Part shown: positions 1 to 9,503 of the stretch, piece by piece
How the letters are laid out: every line of letters begins with the position of its first letter
Numbering within the stretch: position 1 is the first letter of the stretch
Origin: Arthrospiribacter ruber
Lineage (GTDB): Bacteria > Bacteroidota > Bacteroidia > Cytophagales > Cyclobacteriaceae
Assembly (NCBI RefSeq): GCF_019343195.1
Contig: NZ_RPHB01000001.1
Coordinates: 124,001 to 188,000, forward strand
DNA length: 64,000 bases
Reading direction: 5' to 3'
Notes under the pieces: model-generated
What the model was told of the DNA's origin: nothing
Databases searched by the model: none
The model's input: the letters and a program-made list of their open reading frames with translations, nothing else
Made by a program: the position numbers and the translations under genes

Positions 1-1572
1 AAGATTTCTTTTCCAATTACCAGGGATATTCCCCGGTGTTTCATATTTGATGATTTTGTCTACGGCTATTCGCGCTTCGGCCGGTGTTATCGCAGGAATT
101 CTCCCTACACCTATGTCCATCACTTCGTCTCCTTCAGCATTTTCTATCCATTCCCCTTTGCCGAGTTCCAAAAAACCAAAAAAGTCATCAGAACTGTAAG
201 TGGTAAGTGGATTTAGGCTGTTTCTGCTGGTGTAAGTATAGACAAGGTTAGGTCTTCCTCCCAGTTTGGATTTGAAGTCAAAAGTGCCTTTACCAAACAG
301 AAGTACATTTTTAAGCGAGGAACTATTGTGGAAATGAAAAGCAAGGTAATTCCGGATAGCACTTACGTCTTTGTTTCCATATCCAAAAGCATCGAAGATT
401 TCCTCTGGTGTAAGTACAGTAGTGTTAATTCCCATGCCCTGCTTGTGTGCTGCCAATCTCCTTGCTTGATTGAGCAGCAGGGGGGATGAAATGATGACCA
501 AAGGACTGCTGATAGACTGCGTTCTGGCACTGATATCAATTCTTTTGAAATCACTGATTGTCGAGGTGCTTGATGGGTTAAAGACTATCAAAAGATCACC
601 TTTTTCCAGATTGCCCTGATTTTTTATTTGACTGATATTGCCTGAATTGCTTTTTTTCCACAATTCCAATTCGCCTGAATAATTGATAATTGCTTTTTCA
701 GTCAGATTAAAATATACACCCTCAGATAATCGGTTTACAGGATAAGGAACCGCCAGAAGCATATAATCCACATAACCACTTCCATTTGCATCGCCTGTGG
801 AATAAGTTGAACGTATGGTAGTGTTGCCTCCGGGATTTGTGAGCATGCCTGAGAAAACTTCTTCCCGTCCTTTAATTCCGTAAGTGGTGTTGGGGATGGC
901 TGGTAAATCAATTGATCCTAAGTTTTGACTACCATTTGAAAAGGCAAAGGCTGAGGATGTAAATGACTGTGCCATTACTTTGGCTTGGAAAAAGGCATTT
1001 TCAAGGTTTCCCGTGGGGATTTCTACGTGAAATTCCAATTGTCCATTGTTTGGGATGGGGTTGGAGTACCATTGCCTTCCTGAATTTAGTAGGTTGATAT
1101 TTTCCCATTTTTTGCTCCAGACCCTGTAAAGTGATGCCTCGATTCCGGATGTGACCGAAGCTTGTTCAGGCCCTATTGATTTTCCTTTTGATTTGGGTCC
1201 AATAATGTAAAATAAGGTGTCGGAATAATGGTGATGGGAATACTGAAAATTATCTTCCAAGAGGCTGACCACATGTGGTCCGCTTGCATAAAAAAGTATC
1301 TGATCACCTGAAATTTTGGAAGGGATTTCCTGTAATTCAAAAATAGTACTGTCAATTTTTTGAGGGAGCATCCCGTGATTACCATATATGGATACTTCTT
1401 CAACACTGGAAAAGCCAAGAGTATTAATTTCATTGAGGCTGATACTATAGACCCCCTCTGACTGGATTGGAAATTTAAAAAAATTCTGTTGGGCAGTAGC
1501 TGTATGAAAGAGCAACTGACTTTGAAAAAAAAGGACTAAACCCACCCAAAGATGTGAACGGAAACTATGCAT
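1..1572 (-). CDS. porU: Type IX secretion system sortase PorU, N-terminal part (cut by window edge)
   Basis: An open frame of 524 codons runs from an ATG at 1570-1572 to base 1 with no stop, so the C-terminal half lies outside the window. Residues 1-27 form a signal peptide ending TATA before QQ. About residues 365-500 match the start of the gingipain-type C25 peptidase domain: an NQARRLAAHKQGMG stretch, SSDDFFGFLE and DIGVGRIPA. PorU is the outer-membrane sortase that removes the C-terminal signal of T9SS cargo and attaches cargo to the surface; family members usually exceed 1000 residues, and the catalytic His and Cys would lie beyond the edge. The start overlaps the pssA stop by 8 nt (ATGCATAG), so it is probably the last-transcribed gene of the MBL-pssA-porU operon. 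Family assignment is firm; activity cannot be judged from this half. Confidence 0.85.
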   Translation of the reverse strand, partial: MHSFRSHLWVGLVLFFQSQLLFHTATAQQNFFKFPIQSEGVYSISLNEINTLGFSSVEEVSIYGNHGMLPQKIDSTIFELQEIPSKISGDQILFYASGPHVVSLLEDNFQYSHHHYSDTLFYIIGPKSKGKSIGPEQASVTSGIEASLYRVWSKKWENINLLNSGRQWYSNPIPNNGQLEFHVEIPTGNLENAFFQAKVMAQSFTSSAFAFSNGSQNLGSIDLPAIPNTTYGIKGREEVFSGMLTNPGGNTTIRSTYSTGDANGSGYVDYMLLAVPYPVNRLSEGVYFNLTEKAIINYSGELELWKKSNSGNISQIKNQGNLEKGDLLIVFNPSSTSTISDFKRIDISARTQSISSPLVIISSPLLLNQARRLAAHKQGMGINTTVLTPEEIFDAFGYGNKDVSAIRNYLAFHFHNSSSLKNVLLFGKGTFDFKSKLGGRPNLVYTYTSRNSLNPLTTYSSDDFFGFLELGKGEWIENAEGDEVMDIGVGRIPAITPAEARIAVDKIIKYETPGNIPGNWKRNL

Positions 1573-2260
1573 TTTTAGAATTCAAACCCTCCACTACCGA
1601 CAGCCCAATATAAGAAATAATCAGAAGCGGAATACCTGCCAATCCAAATGCTAAAACACAGACAAGGCCAATAACCAAAGTCAGGTAACGGTAAAGGTTG
1701 TCCTTGATGCCATAACTTTTGAATTTCAGTGCAATCAATGGTAATTCTGCAACCAAAAGAAGAGACATCACAATGCTTAAAGCTATCAGAACTTCCGGTT
1801 TGGATAGGAATTCCCCTAAAGTTTCAAACCTATCTATTAAAAAAGGCAAGGTGCTGATCAATAATGCATTGGCAGGGGTTGGAACTCCTATGAATTTGTC
1901 AGATTGTCGGGTATCTATATTGAACTTTGCGAGTCTTAAAGCTGAGAAAATACCCACCACTAAGGTGATATAAGGAAGTATTTCAGAATCCGTATTTTCC
2001 GAAACCATCTGGAATAGTATAAATGAAGGAAGTACCCCGAATGTCACCAGATCAGCCAATGAGTCAAGTTGTTTGCCTATTTCGGAATGAACCTGCAGGA
2101 TTCTCGCTACAAATCCATCCAGAAAATCAAACAAAGCAGCCAAAAAAATCAAGTATGCACCCCAAGAAATGTCTCCGTCCAAAACGAAAACAATCCCTAC
2201 CATACCGCAAAGTAGGTTGAGGGAAGTAAGCGTATTAGGTATATGTTTTTTGATATTCAA
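1565..2260 (-). CDS. pssA: CDP-diacylglycerol--serine O-phosphatidyltransferase
   Basis: Integral membrane enzyme of 231 residues that makes phosphatidylserine from CDP-diacylglycerol and serine, the precursor of phosphatidylethanolamine. The CDP-alcohol phosphotransferase signature is complete: D48-G49-x2-A52-R53-x8-G62-x3-D66-x3-D70. Several hydrophobic helices follow. The start is a TTG at 2258-2260, giving MNIKKHIPNT, which matches how the family begins; no ATG is available before the first helix. That TTG overlaps the TGA of the upstream MBL gene as TTGA, which suggests translational coupling. porU overlaps the other end. Assignment to serine rather than another head group rests on overall similarity and size. 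Confidence 0.88.
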   Translation of the reverse strand: MNIKKHIPNTLTSLNLLCGMVGIVFVLDGDISWGAYLIFLAALFDFLDGFVARILQVHSEIGKQLDSLADLVTFGVLPSFILFQMVSENTDSEILPYITLVVGIFSALRLAKFNIDTRQSDKFIGVPTPANALLISTLPFLIDRFETLGEFLSKPEVLIALSIVMSLLLVAELPLIALKFKSYGIKDNLYRYLTLVIGLVCVLAFGLAGIPLLIISYIGLSVVEGLNSKNA

Positions 2261-2910
2261 AATCCGGCTCTTTTACCCACAAAAGGATTGTACTCTTTTT
2301 CATAACCTATGGTGGTCATTGGACCATGACCTGGATAGATCTTAGTGTCTTCAGGAAGCGAAAACATTTCTTTCTTTATAGCATTCAGCAGTGTCTGATG
2401 ATCTCCTCCGGGTAGGTCAGTTCTTCCAATACTGCCTTGAAAAAGCGTGTCACCAGCAATGCAGATTTTTGAATTTTCATGGTAAAATACCAAATGGCCA
2501 GGTGCATGTCCCGGAACAAAAAGCATTTTTATGATAGCAGTGCCCAGCAAAAGATCTGTGTTTTCGTCCAAAAAATCATCAGGTTCCGCTTCCTCATAGG
2601 CAGGGAATCCGTAATTTGAAGCATAAGTGAAAACTGACTTCAGTACAGGAAGTTCTTTTTTATGAATCAGGAATGGAACCTTGTACTTTCTTTTGACATA
2701 GGCATTTCCCAGGACATGGTCTATATGGCAATGGGTATTGATCAGCATCCGCACGAGGAGCTTTTCCTGGCTGATGAAATCGTCCAATTCTTTTTTCTCG
2801 TGATTTTCATAACAACCCGGATCAAAAATTATGGCCTCCTTACTGTTGTTATACAGTATGTAAGTGTTTTCCATGAAAGGGTTAAATGTAAAAGTTTTCA
2901 AATGCAGCAT
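2257..2910 (-). CDS. MBL-fold metal-dependent hydrolase (glyoxalase II-like)
   Basis: Cytosolic metallo-beta-lactamase-fold hydrolase of 217 residues. The dinuclear metal site is visible: THCHIDH (H60, H62, D64, H65), PGHAPGH around 134-139, D154 in AGDTLF and H195 in YPGHG; GRTDLPGGD is also typical of the small glyoxalase II-like subgroup. The substrate is unknown; thioesters such as S-lactoylglutathione analogues are only a family expectation. A longer frame begins at a TTG at 2934, but the ATG at 2910 (MLHLKTFTFNPF) fits the usual start of relatives and is preferred. It is first in a minus-strand operon with pssA and porU, and divergent from the FAD oxidoreductase gene. Confidence 0.85.
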   Translation of the reverse strand: MLHLKTFTFNPFMENTYILYNNSKEAIIFDPGCYENHEKKELDDFISQEKLLVRMLINTHCHIDHVLGNAYVKRKYKVPFLIHKKELPVLKSVFTYASNYGFPAYEEAEPDDFLDENTDLLLGTAIIKMLFVPGHAPGHLVFYHENSKICIAGDTLFQGSIGRTDLPGGDHQTLLNAIKKEMFSLPEDTKIYPGHGPMTTIGYEKEYNPFVGKRAGF

Positions 2911-2963
2911 ACTGAAATGAGTTGTTTGGGTCAAAATAACGAAGAAAGAATATATTTTTGGGC

Positions 2964-4007
2964 ATGGAAGTAGATTTTTTACTCATTGGACAAGGATTGG
3001 CCGGGACGGTTTTATCTTTCAGACTATTGGAAGCGGGCAAATCGGTTTTGGTCTTGGATACACCTGCCCAAAATAAAAGCAGTAGGATAGCAGCAGGACT
3101 GTACAATCCGGTAACAGGTAAGAAAATGGTCAAGACCTGGATGGCGGATCTGCTTTTTCCTGAGATTGAGTTTTTTTATGAAAAATTAGAAAAACTACTA
3201 AAGACTAAGCTCTTACACAAAAGGAACATTTACAGGCCATTTCTCAGTATTGAAGAGCAAAACGAATGGATGGGACACAGCGGAGACCCTGGAATGGGAG
3301 CTTACATAGAGAAGATACTTACCAGTCCTCTATATGAAGATGTATATAATCCTTATGGAGGAGTACTTTTGAAAAACTCCGGATTTTTGGATATAAATGC
3401 TCTTTTGGATGCTTATTCGCATTATTTGCTGTCGCAAAATGCTTTGCGTCAAGAAAGGTTCCTTGAAGAAAATCTTATAATTGAACAGAATGGTGTAAGT
3501 TATGGAGATGTACTGGCAAAAGGGGTTGTTTACTGCAACGGACTTGGAGCGATGGAAAGCAGATTTTTTGAGAGTATGCCTTTTGCACCGGTAAAAGGAG
3601 AAATTTTGGATTTGGAGCAAGATTTTTCACCCGAATCCATCATAAACAGAGGCGTGTTTCGTATATCATTGGAAAATGGTCTGAAAAGGGTAGGCTCAAC
3701 ATATTCTTGGCATGATTTGGATATTGGCCCAACAGAAAGGGGTAAAAATGAGTTAATGGAAAAGTTAGATAAGCTAATTCCGGAAAAAAGTGTTGAAATA
3801 ATTCATCATAAATCAGGAATCAGACCAGCTACTAAAGACAGAAGACCTTTATTGGGAAAACATCCTGAGCATCACAGCGTTTATCTCTTCAATGGTCTGG
3901 GTGCAAAAGGAGTTTCTTTAGCACCATATTTCAGTAAAATGATGATTGACTTGCTCCTTAATGGAAATGAACCCCAAAAAGAAGTAAACATTAATCGGTA
4001 TAAATGA
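2964..4007 (+). CDS. FAD-dependent oxidoreductase (DAO family)
   Basis: Protein of 347 residues of the D-amino-acid/glycine-oxidase-like FAD family. The dinucleotide-binding motif G9-Q-G11-L-A-G14 follows the first beta strand, and the C-terminal FAD-contacting region has GIRPATKDRRPLLG and NGLGAKGVSLAP. No signal peptide is seen, so it is probably cytosolic. The frame extends to a TTG at 2958, but the ATG at 2964 (MEVDFLLIGQG) places the Rossmann strand at the usual position. The substrate cannot be told from the sequence; an amine or amino acid is a family-level guess. It stands alone between the divergent MBL operon and the large outer-membrane gene, 48 nt upstream of the latter. Confidence 0.8.
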   Translation: MEVDFLLIGQGLAGTVLSFRLLEAGKSVLVLDTPAQNKSSRIAAGLYNPVTGKKMVKTWMADLLFPEIEFFYEKLEKLLKTKLLHKRNIYRPFLSIEEQNEWMGHSGDPGMGAYIEKILTSPLYEDVYNPYGGVLLKNSGFLDINALLDAYSHYLLSQNALRQERFLEENLIIEQNGVSYGDVLAKGVVYCNGLGAMESRFFESMPFAPVKGEILDLEQDFSPESIINRGVFRISLENGLKRVGSTYSWHDLDIGPTERGKNELMEKLDKLIPEKSVEIIHHKSGIRPATKDRRPLLGKHPEHHSVYLFNGLGAKGVSLAPYFSKMMIDLLLNGNEPQKEVNINRYK

Positions 4008-4055
4008 ACATAAAAAGTATTTTTCAGTATATTTAAATCCAAGTGGATACTAAGA

Positions 4056-7000
4056 ATGAAAAGTAGGATTTACCTCATCATCGGATTTTTAATCTTGGCT
4101 ATGGGTCAGGTTTTCGGGCAATTTGAGAGAGAGCGCTTTGGTAAAAACAGGGTTCAGCACAAAAACATAGAGTGGTATCACTATACCTCCAATAATTTTG
4201 AGGTTTATTATTATGACGGTGGAATCAACAATGCCCGGATGGCGATAGATTTTCTGGAGGCCGAGTTTGACCGGCTTACCCAGATGATAGGCTATGTGGC
4301 TTATACCAAGCCTAAGATTTTTATTTATAACTCAAAAGATGAAATTAGACAGAGCAATCTCAATCTCAATAAAGATGAGTTTACCATAGATGGCCAGACA
4401 TTTTTCAGTAGACTATTGGGAGAGGTTGCGTTCCCTGGTAATTGGGATCAGTTTAAGGAGGATTTGATCTATACTACTTCCAGGGTCATCATTGAAGAAA
4501 TGCTTTATGGCTCTACCATAGCTGATGCTTTTCAATCTAACCTGATCAACAGTTTCCCTGAATGGTATATTGATGGAGCAGCCAGGTATCTCGCTTATGG
4601 TTGGAGCAGAGAGATGGATGATTATGTAAGACACTACTTCAAAAACAATAAGAACATAAAAATCCACAGACTCAAAGGTATTGAGGCAAGTCTGATGGGT
4701 CAATCCATCTGGAATTTTATAGTAGAGAAATACGGTAGAAGATATGTGTCCAGTATACTTAACCTGAGTAGAATAAATAGAAATGAAGAAAACAGCATTG
4801 CCAATACCATAGGATTAAATTATAAATCATTCACCGAACAGTGGCGATTATTCTATGAATCTACTAGCGAACCGGTATTTACTACATTCAAGGATGTTAA
4901 TTTTTCCAATGAAATTGCCAGTACTGTCCCAAGTCATTTCGGTGTAATTACTGATATTAAGTTCAGCCCTGATTCCAAACATCTTGCCTATGTAATTAAT
5001 AATGGAGGTAAATATAAGGTTCAGATCAGGGAGATGTCCTCTGGTACGGAGAGGACTCTTTTTTCAGGTGGTTCAAGGACCAATGATTTACCTGTCAACA
5101 CTGTAGGGCCAGTAATTGCTTGGAGAGATACCCTTAACCTAGCCTTGGCAACAAACAGAAGAGGAACCACTGCTTTGAGGGTACGGGCGATAGATGGTTC
5201 TTTTCAGGATAGGATTTTTCTTAGAAATATAACCCAGATCTTAAGTCTGGATTTTAACTCTACAGGTAGAAATATGGTGTTGTCAGCCATAGCCAATGGG
5301 AAATCAGATGTTTTCACACTCAATACCAGAGGACAGGGCAGAAGGCTTACCAATGATGTTTTTGATAATCTTCATCCCGTTTTTTTAAATGATTCTACGG
5401 TTATCTATTCCTCTAATTTCACTGAAATTGCCGACACACTTCTTACCAGAACTCCGGATGTAAATCTGTTGCCAAATTATTTCAACTTGTTCAAGGTAGA
5501 TCTTCTGGATTCCCTGAAAACCACAAAACTTACAAACCTCAATACCAGGAATGTCAAACCAAGGGTCTTGAATTCTAACAACGTGTTGATGATTAGCGAT
5601 CAAAGTGGTATCAATAACCTCATGAGACTCACCATTTCCAATGGAATCGCAAGTCAGGTCTCAGCATGGAACAGAAGTATAGAGGTGTTTGATTACTCAT
5701 CTACCACTAATAGAATCGCTTTTGCTGTGCGAGATGGATCCCAAAGCAGGTTGATTATAGAGTCTTTTTCCAATGCAGATCAGTTTACCCCGAGTACTCC
5801 AAGGGTTCAGCTAACGCAAGCCAAAAATTTAAGTGAAAGAATTTCAACAAGAAGAGCTGAGCAACCAACGCAAACACAGGCAGAACCAGAGTCTGTGGAG
5901 TCTCAGGCAGAAGCGATAGAACAACTTAGGATGAGAAGGCCACTTCGTACACCTGCTACTGCAACAGAGGAAGGTCAAGAAGAAGTTGAAAGTGAAGAAC
6001 AATTGGAAGAGCTGTTAAGCGAGGAAGAGCTGGAAGAGCTTTCTACAGAATCAGAGCTACAGGAAGAAATAGAAGGGCAAGAAGAGAGATTGGAACAGCT
6101 TGCTGGAGAATCCCAAGAGCTTGCAAGAGATACTACAGTGCAAATCAGACTGGAGGACTTGATGTTGGGAATTCCCCCCGCGTCCGCGCCGGCACCTAGA
6201 ACCCAACAGCCAACATCTCCGAGTCCAGCACCTTCTCCAAGGCTTCCAGAACAGGAATCCGTACAGGATACTGTTCCTCAGCCACAAAGCCTGACAGGAA
6301 GTATCAATATAGAAAGGCTTCGGTTTGAGAGGAGAGCTGGGGTAGATACAGATAACTACACCTTTGATACTATTCCTGTTGTGAGTCCACAGCCTCAACA
6401 AACAGGTAGGACACAAGGAGTACTGGGAACCAGAAGTAACCTTTTGGAGAATTTCCGAAGGCAAAGTGCCCAAAAGCGAGTGACAGGTCCAAGGCGTATG
6501 ACGCCTCAATTTATCACAACCAGCTTGAGCAATGACTGGGTGGTAGATCCATTGAGAGGGTTTGGCTTGTCGCTGTCCGGTAAAATGACGGATCTTTTGG
6601 ATAACCATTCCTTTCAGGGAGGCTTGATGTTCCCGCTTGATTTCAGATCGGGAAGTGATATATTTTTCGAGTATGAATACCTAAAGCAAAGAATTGATGC
6701 CAGATTTAGGTTTGATAGAAGGGCAATTGTATTTACTTCTCCGGATCTCAATCAAAGATATGTGTTGAATAAGGCCGAATTAGGTCTTTCCTATCCATTG
6801 AATGTGCATTCCCGAATTACTGTAGCACCGTTTATCGCGAGAACCCAATTCTTTAATCTCAACGCAGATTCCATCATCCGAGGAGTCATTCCTGAGCAAA
6901 ACAGATTGGATGTCCAATATGCAGGTGGTAGAGCGGAATTCGTCATCGACAAAACCGATCAGTTGGGATTGTTCATGCAGCAAGGATTCAAAGGAAAAGT

Positions 7001-7685
7001 TGGGTATGCGCACTTTCAGGGATTGAATAGGGGAGACAGGTCCTTTTCCAATTTTTACTTAGATGTAAGAAACTACCAAAAAATACATAAAAATATCATC
7101 TTAGCTTCAAGGCTATATGCGGGTTCCTTCTTTGGGAATAATCCTCAAAATTATCTTGTTGGTGGCATGGACAATTGGTTGTTTAACCAATTCTATTCCC
7201 CACCGGCCAACAGACCTGAAGAGTCTCCTGTCCGCAACCCAAATGCCGTAGAAAACTCCAATATTCTTTTTGCGGAATTTGTGGACTTGAGAGGATACTC
7301 TTTTGATGAGATCCGGGGAAGAAATGTGATGACCTTCACTACAGAACTGAGGATTCCACTGTTCTCTTACCTGTCCAGAGGGAACATTACCTCCAATTTT
7401 ATCAAAAACTTCCAGTTGGTTGGATTTTATGATATAGGATCTGCTTGGAATGATGCAGCGCCATGGGAACGGGTCAATGACCAGAATACAGAAGTGATTA
7501 CTACACCTGGGTCACCATTTACCATTACGATAAATAATTTTAATAACCCTTGGCTTCAAAGCTATGGAGCGGGATTAAGAACAGTTCTGCTTAATTACTA
7601 TTTCAAATTTGATTTGGCCCAGCCCGTCCGAAATTATACTAGGGAAGATTTAAGGTTTTATGTTACCTTGGGCTATAATTTCTAA
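4056..7685 (+). CDS. Large outer-membrane protein: dead-peptidase-like domain, TolB-like propeller, C-terminal beta-barrel
   Basis: A 1209-residue exported protein. Residues 1-21 are a signal peptide ending in VFG before QFERERFG. Residues about 30-270 resemble the secreted gluzincin/peptidase-MA fold (EWYIDGAARYLAYG, then GQSIWNFIVEKYG), but the place where HExxH is expected reads IIEEML, so it is probably not a peptidase. Residues about 300-590 hold TolB/WD40-like repeats (FSPDSKHLAYV and similar). A Glu/Gln-rich, then Pro-rich, linker spans about 600-780. The last 350 residues look like a transmembrane beta-barrel ending in an aromatic residue (GYNF), the usual outer-membrane signal. Function is not known. 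Similar fused proteins are often annotated as TolB-like, which describes only the middle. Confidence 0.7.
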   Translation: MKSRIYLIIGFLILAMGQVFGQFERERFGKNRVQHKNIEWYHYTSNNFEVYYYDGGINNARMAIDFLEAEFDRLTQMIGYVAYTKPKIFIYNSKDEIRQSNLNLNKDEFTIDGQTFFSRLLGEVAFPGNWDQFKEDLIYTTSRVIIEEMLYGSTIADAFQSNLINSFPEWYIDGAARYLAYGWSREMDDYVRHYFKNNKNIKIHRLKGIEASLMGQSIWNFIVEKYGRRYVSSILNLSRINRNEENSIANTIGLNYKSFTEQWRLFYESTSEPVFTTFKDVNFSNEIASTVPSHFGVITDIKFSPDSKHLAYVINNGGKYKVQIREMSSGTERTLFSGGSRTNDLPVNTVGPVIAWRDTLNLALATNRRGTTALRVRAIDGSFQDRIFLRNITQILSLDFNSTGRNMVLSAIANGKSDVFTLNTRGQGRRLTNDVFDNLHPVFLNDSTVIYSSNFTEIADTLLTRTPDVNLLPNYFNLFKVDLLDSLKTTKLTNLNTRNVKPRVLNSNNVLMISDQSGINNLMRLTISNGIASQVSAWNRSIEVFDYSSTTNRIAFAVRDGSQSRLIIESFSNADQFTPSTPRVQLTQAKNLSERISTRRAEQPTQTQAEPESVESQAEAIEQLRMRRPLRTPATATEEGQEEVESEEQLEELLSEEELEELSTESELQEEIEGQEERLEQLAGESQELARDTTVQIRLEDLMLGIPPASAPAPRTQQPTSPSPAPSPRLPEQESVQDTVPQPQSLTGSINIERLRFERRAGVDTDNYTFDTIPVVSPQPQQTGRTQGVLGTRSNLLENFRRQSAQKRVTGPRRMTPQFITTSLSNDWVVDPLRGFGLSLSGKMTDLLDNHSFQGGLMFPLDFRSGSDIFFEYEYLKQRIDARFRFDRRAIVFTSPDLNQRYVLNKAELGLSYPLNVHSRITVAPFIARTQFFNLNADSIIRGVIPEQNRLDVQYAGGRAEFVIDKTDQLGLFMQQGFKGKVGYAHFQGLNRGDRSFSNFYLDVRNYQKIHKNIILASRLYAGSFFGNNPQNYLVGGMDNWLFNQFYSPPANRPEESPVRNPNAVENSNILFAEFVDLRGYSFDEIRGRNVMTFTTELRIPLFSYLSRGNITSNFIKNFQLVGFYDIGSAWNDAAPWERVNDQNTEVITTPGSPFTITINNFNNPWLQSYGAGLRTVLLNYYFKFDLAQPVRNYTREDLRFYVTLGYNF

Positions 7686-7702
7686 ATTTTACTTAAAAAG
7701 AC

Positions 7703-8581
7703 ATGATCAAATCTATGACAGGATATGGGTCTGCCAGTTATGAGGATGAAGACGTTCTAATAAGCGTAGAAGTCAAAACTCTCAATTCTAAATTTTTAGA
7801 CCTCAATATCAGAAGCCCCAAGCAACTTTCAGAAAAGGAATTAGAAATCCGAAATCTGGTATCCAAGGTTTTGGATAGGGGAAAGGTGAATCTCAACATT
7901 GAATACTTGGACAAATCAGGTCAAGACCTACCTGTTCAGATCAATGAGGAGCTTTTTGAAGCGTATATCCTTAAGTACCAAAACCTAGCTGATAAAGTAG
8001 GGATAGAGGTAGCAGATCTTTTCAAATTAGCCATACAATCTGCCAATGTGGTCACTAATGTGGTGGAGAAGAAGTCTGATACCGGCAACTGGGATTTAAT
8101 CAAAAAAGTCATAGAAGAAGCCCTGGTGAATTGTGACGCATTCAGGATGGATGAAGGAAATGTCCTTCTTGGCAAGTTTCGCGAAAACCTAGATGTAATT
8201 CAAAATGGTTTGGAAGAAATAAAAAGGCTCGATCCAGTTAGGAAAGAAAGAATCAGAGAAAGAATCAGCTCAAATTTCAAAGATTGGTTGGAAGAAAATG
8301 AATTTGACAAAAACCGATTTGAGCAAGAGTTGATTTATTACTTCGAAAAAATAGATATCACCGAAGAAATTGTAAGGCTAGGAGCACACCTGGATTATTT
8401 TCTTAAAAATATGGAAGAGGGAAATGCCCAAGGAAAAAAGCTAGGCTTTATTTCTCAGGAAATTGGAAGGGAAATCAATACCATTGGCTCAAAGGCCAAT
8501 GATGCCAAAATGCAGCAGTTTGTAGTTGTGATGAAAGATGAACTGGAAAAGATCAAGGAACAATCTTTAAATATCCTTTAA
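7703..8581 (+). CDS. YicC/YloC family endoribonuclease
   Basis: Protein of 292 residues, the normal length of the YicC family. The hallmark N-terminus MIKSMTGYG is present, and the C-terminal domain carries GFISQEIGREINTIGSKA, the conserved acidic/Asn motif of this family. Family members are endoribonucleases linked to RNA turnover and stationary-phase fitness. The ATG lies 17 nt after the previous stop. In many bacteria yicC is followed by gmk; here it is followed by a strong hairpin terminator and the convergent cdaA gene, so that link is absent. Confidence 0.9.
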   Translation: MIKSMTGYGSASYEDEDVLISVEVKTLNSKFLDLNIRSPKQLSEKELEIRNLVSKVLDRGKVNLNIEYLDKSGQDLPVQINEELFEAYILKYQNLADKVGIEVADLFKLAIQSANVVTNVVEKKSDTGNWDLIKKVIEEALVNCDAFRMDEGNVLLGKFRENLDVIQNGLEEIKRLDPVRKERIRERISSNFKDWLEENEFDKNRFEQELIYYFEKIDITEEIVRLGAHLDYFLKNMEEGNAQGKKLGFISQEIGREINTIGSKANDAKMQQFVVVMKDELEKIKEQSLNIL

Positions 8582-8590
8582 AATTAAAAA

Positions 8591-8623
8591 AGCAGGCAAT
8601 AAAGTTTATTGCCTGCTTTTTTT
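8591..8623. terminator. Bidirectional rho-independent terminator between yicC and cdaA
   Basis: A perfect 13-bp stem (AGCAGGCAATAAA, 8591-8603, with its complement at 8605-8617) closes on a minimal loop and is followed by a T run; an A run precedes it. It can serve yicC on the plus strand and the end of cdaA on the minus strand, whose stop codon lies within the T run. Confidence 0.9.
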
Positions 8624-9503
8624 AAACATTAGTGGTGCTTCCTGTGCCTGAACGCTTTTTAAGTTGCCTCCTTTCGTAGGCCGAGATAGGCTCAAACTTG
8701 TCGTCAATATCTACTCCTGTGAGATAATCATTGATAAACTCCCGTACTTCCTGAAAAGAAAGGTTATGCAATATTTTTCCGTTTTTTGCCAGTGAAACTT
8801 GCCCTGTCTCCTCAGAAATGATCAAGACAAGGGTTTCTGTGGCTTCAGACATTCCGATGGCAGCCCTGTGTCTAAGACCGAATTGGGCTGGTACATCGCG
8901 TTCCGTGACAGGGAGGATACACCTTGCTGCTTTTACCTTTCCGTTGTGTATGATTACGGCTCCATCATGAAGTGGGCTGTATTTGTTGAAAATAGAAATG
9001 AGCAACCTTTTAGATACCAATGCGTCAAGAATGTCACCACTTTCTGCATAGAATTTCAGTTCCGAATTACTGGAAATGACCATTAGAGCTCCAGTGTTTG
9101 TCCCGGACAGACTTTTTGCCGCTTCTATAATAGGGTTGATATTGAAAGCTTGGGTTTCTCTTTTTCGCCAAAACAATAATTCCTGCAAGATATTGTCATT
9201 TGACAGAAAAGATGACCTTCCTATGATCAGAAGGAATTTTCTGATTTCAGGAGCAAAAATAATGATGGCGGCGATCACACCGACCCCCATAAACTGGCCC
9301 AAAATGATAGAAAGTAATTCCATCCTCAATGCACTTACCATGAGGTAAATCAAATAAATGGATAGAAAGCCAAGGAAGATTTTTATCGCTACACTTCCCC
9401 TCAAAAGTTTATATACCTGATAAATAAGGATACTCACCAAAGTGATATCTATCAGATTCACGATGGAAATATCTAAAAATCCTATTTTGAAGAGTAAATT
9501 CAA
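8622..9503 (-). CDS. cdaA: Diadenylate cyclase CdaA (c-di-AMP synthase)
   Basis: Membrane-bound cyclase of 293 residues that joins two ATP into c-di-AMP, a second messenger for osmotic and cell-wall homeostasis. Three hydrophobic helices lie in about residues 12-90, followed by the DAC domain with D180-G181-A182 and R211-H212-R213, the catalytic and nucleotide-binding motifs. The start is a TTG at 9501-9503; the next Met lies inside the helices, so the TTG is very likely real. It overlaps the folP stop as TTGA, indicating translational coupling. No cdaR-like regulator is adjacent. The folP-cdaA order is one I recall as common in Bacteroidota. Confidence 0.92.
   Translation of the reverse strand: MNLLFKIGFLDISIVNLIDITLVSILIYQVYKLLRGSVAIKIFLGFLSIYLIYLMVSALRMELLSIILGQFMGVGVIAAIIIFAPEIRKFLLIIGRSSFLSNDNILQELLFWRKRETQAFNINPIIEAAKSLSGTNTGALMVISSNSELKFYAESGDILDALVSKRLLISIFNKYSPLHDGAVIIHNGKVKAARCILPVTERDVPAQFGLRHRAAIGMSEATETLVLIISEETGQVSLAKNGKILHNLSFQEVREFINDYLTGVDIDDKFEPISAYERRQLKKRSGTGSTTNV

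Noticed and set aside
2953-2960. TATTTTTG, an exact TAnnTTTG box, just before the FAD oxidoreductase start
   Set aside because: A transcript starting a few bases later would begin at or after the ATG at 2964, so it cannot be that gene's promoter unless the start is further in.
6057-6608. 183-codon minus-strand frame inside the large outer-membrane gene
   Set aside because: It covers the repetitive Glu/Gln/Pro linker and has no recognisable domain; antisense artefact.
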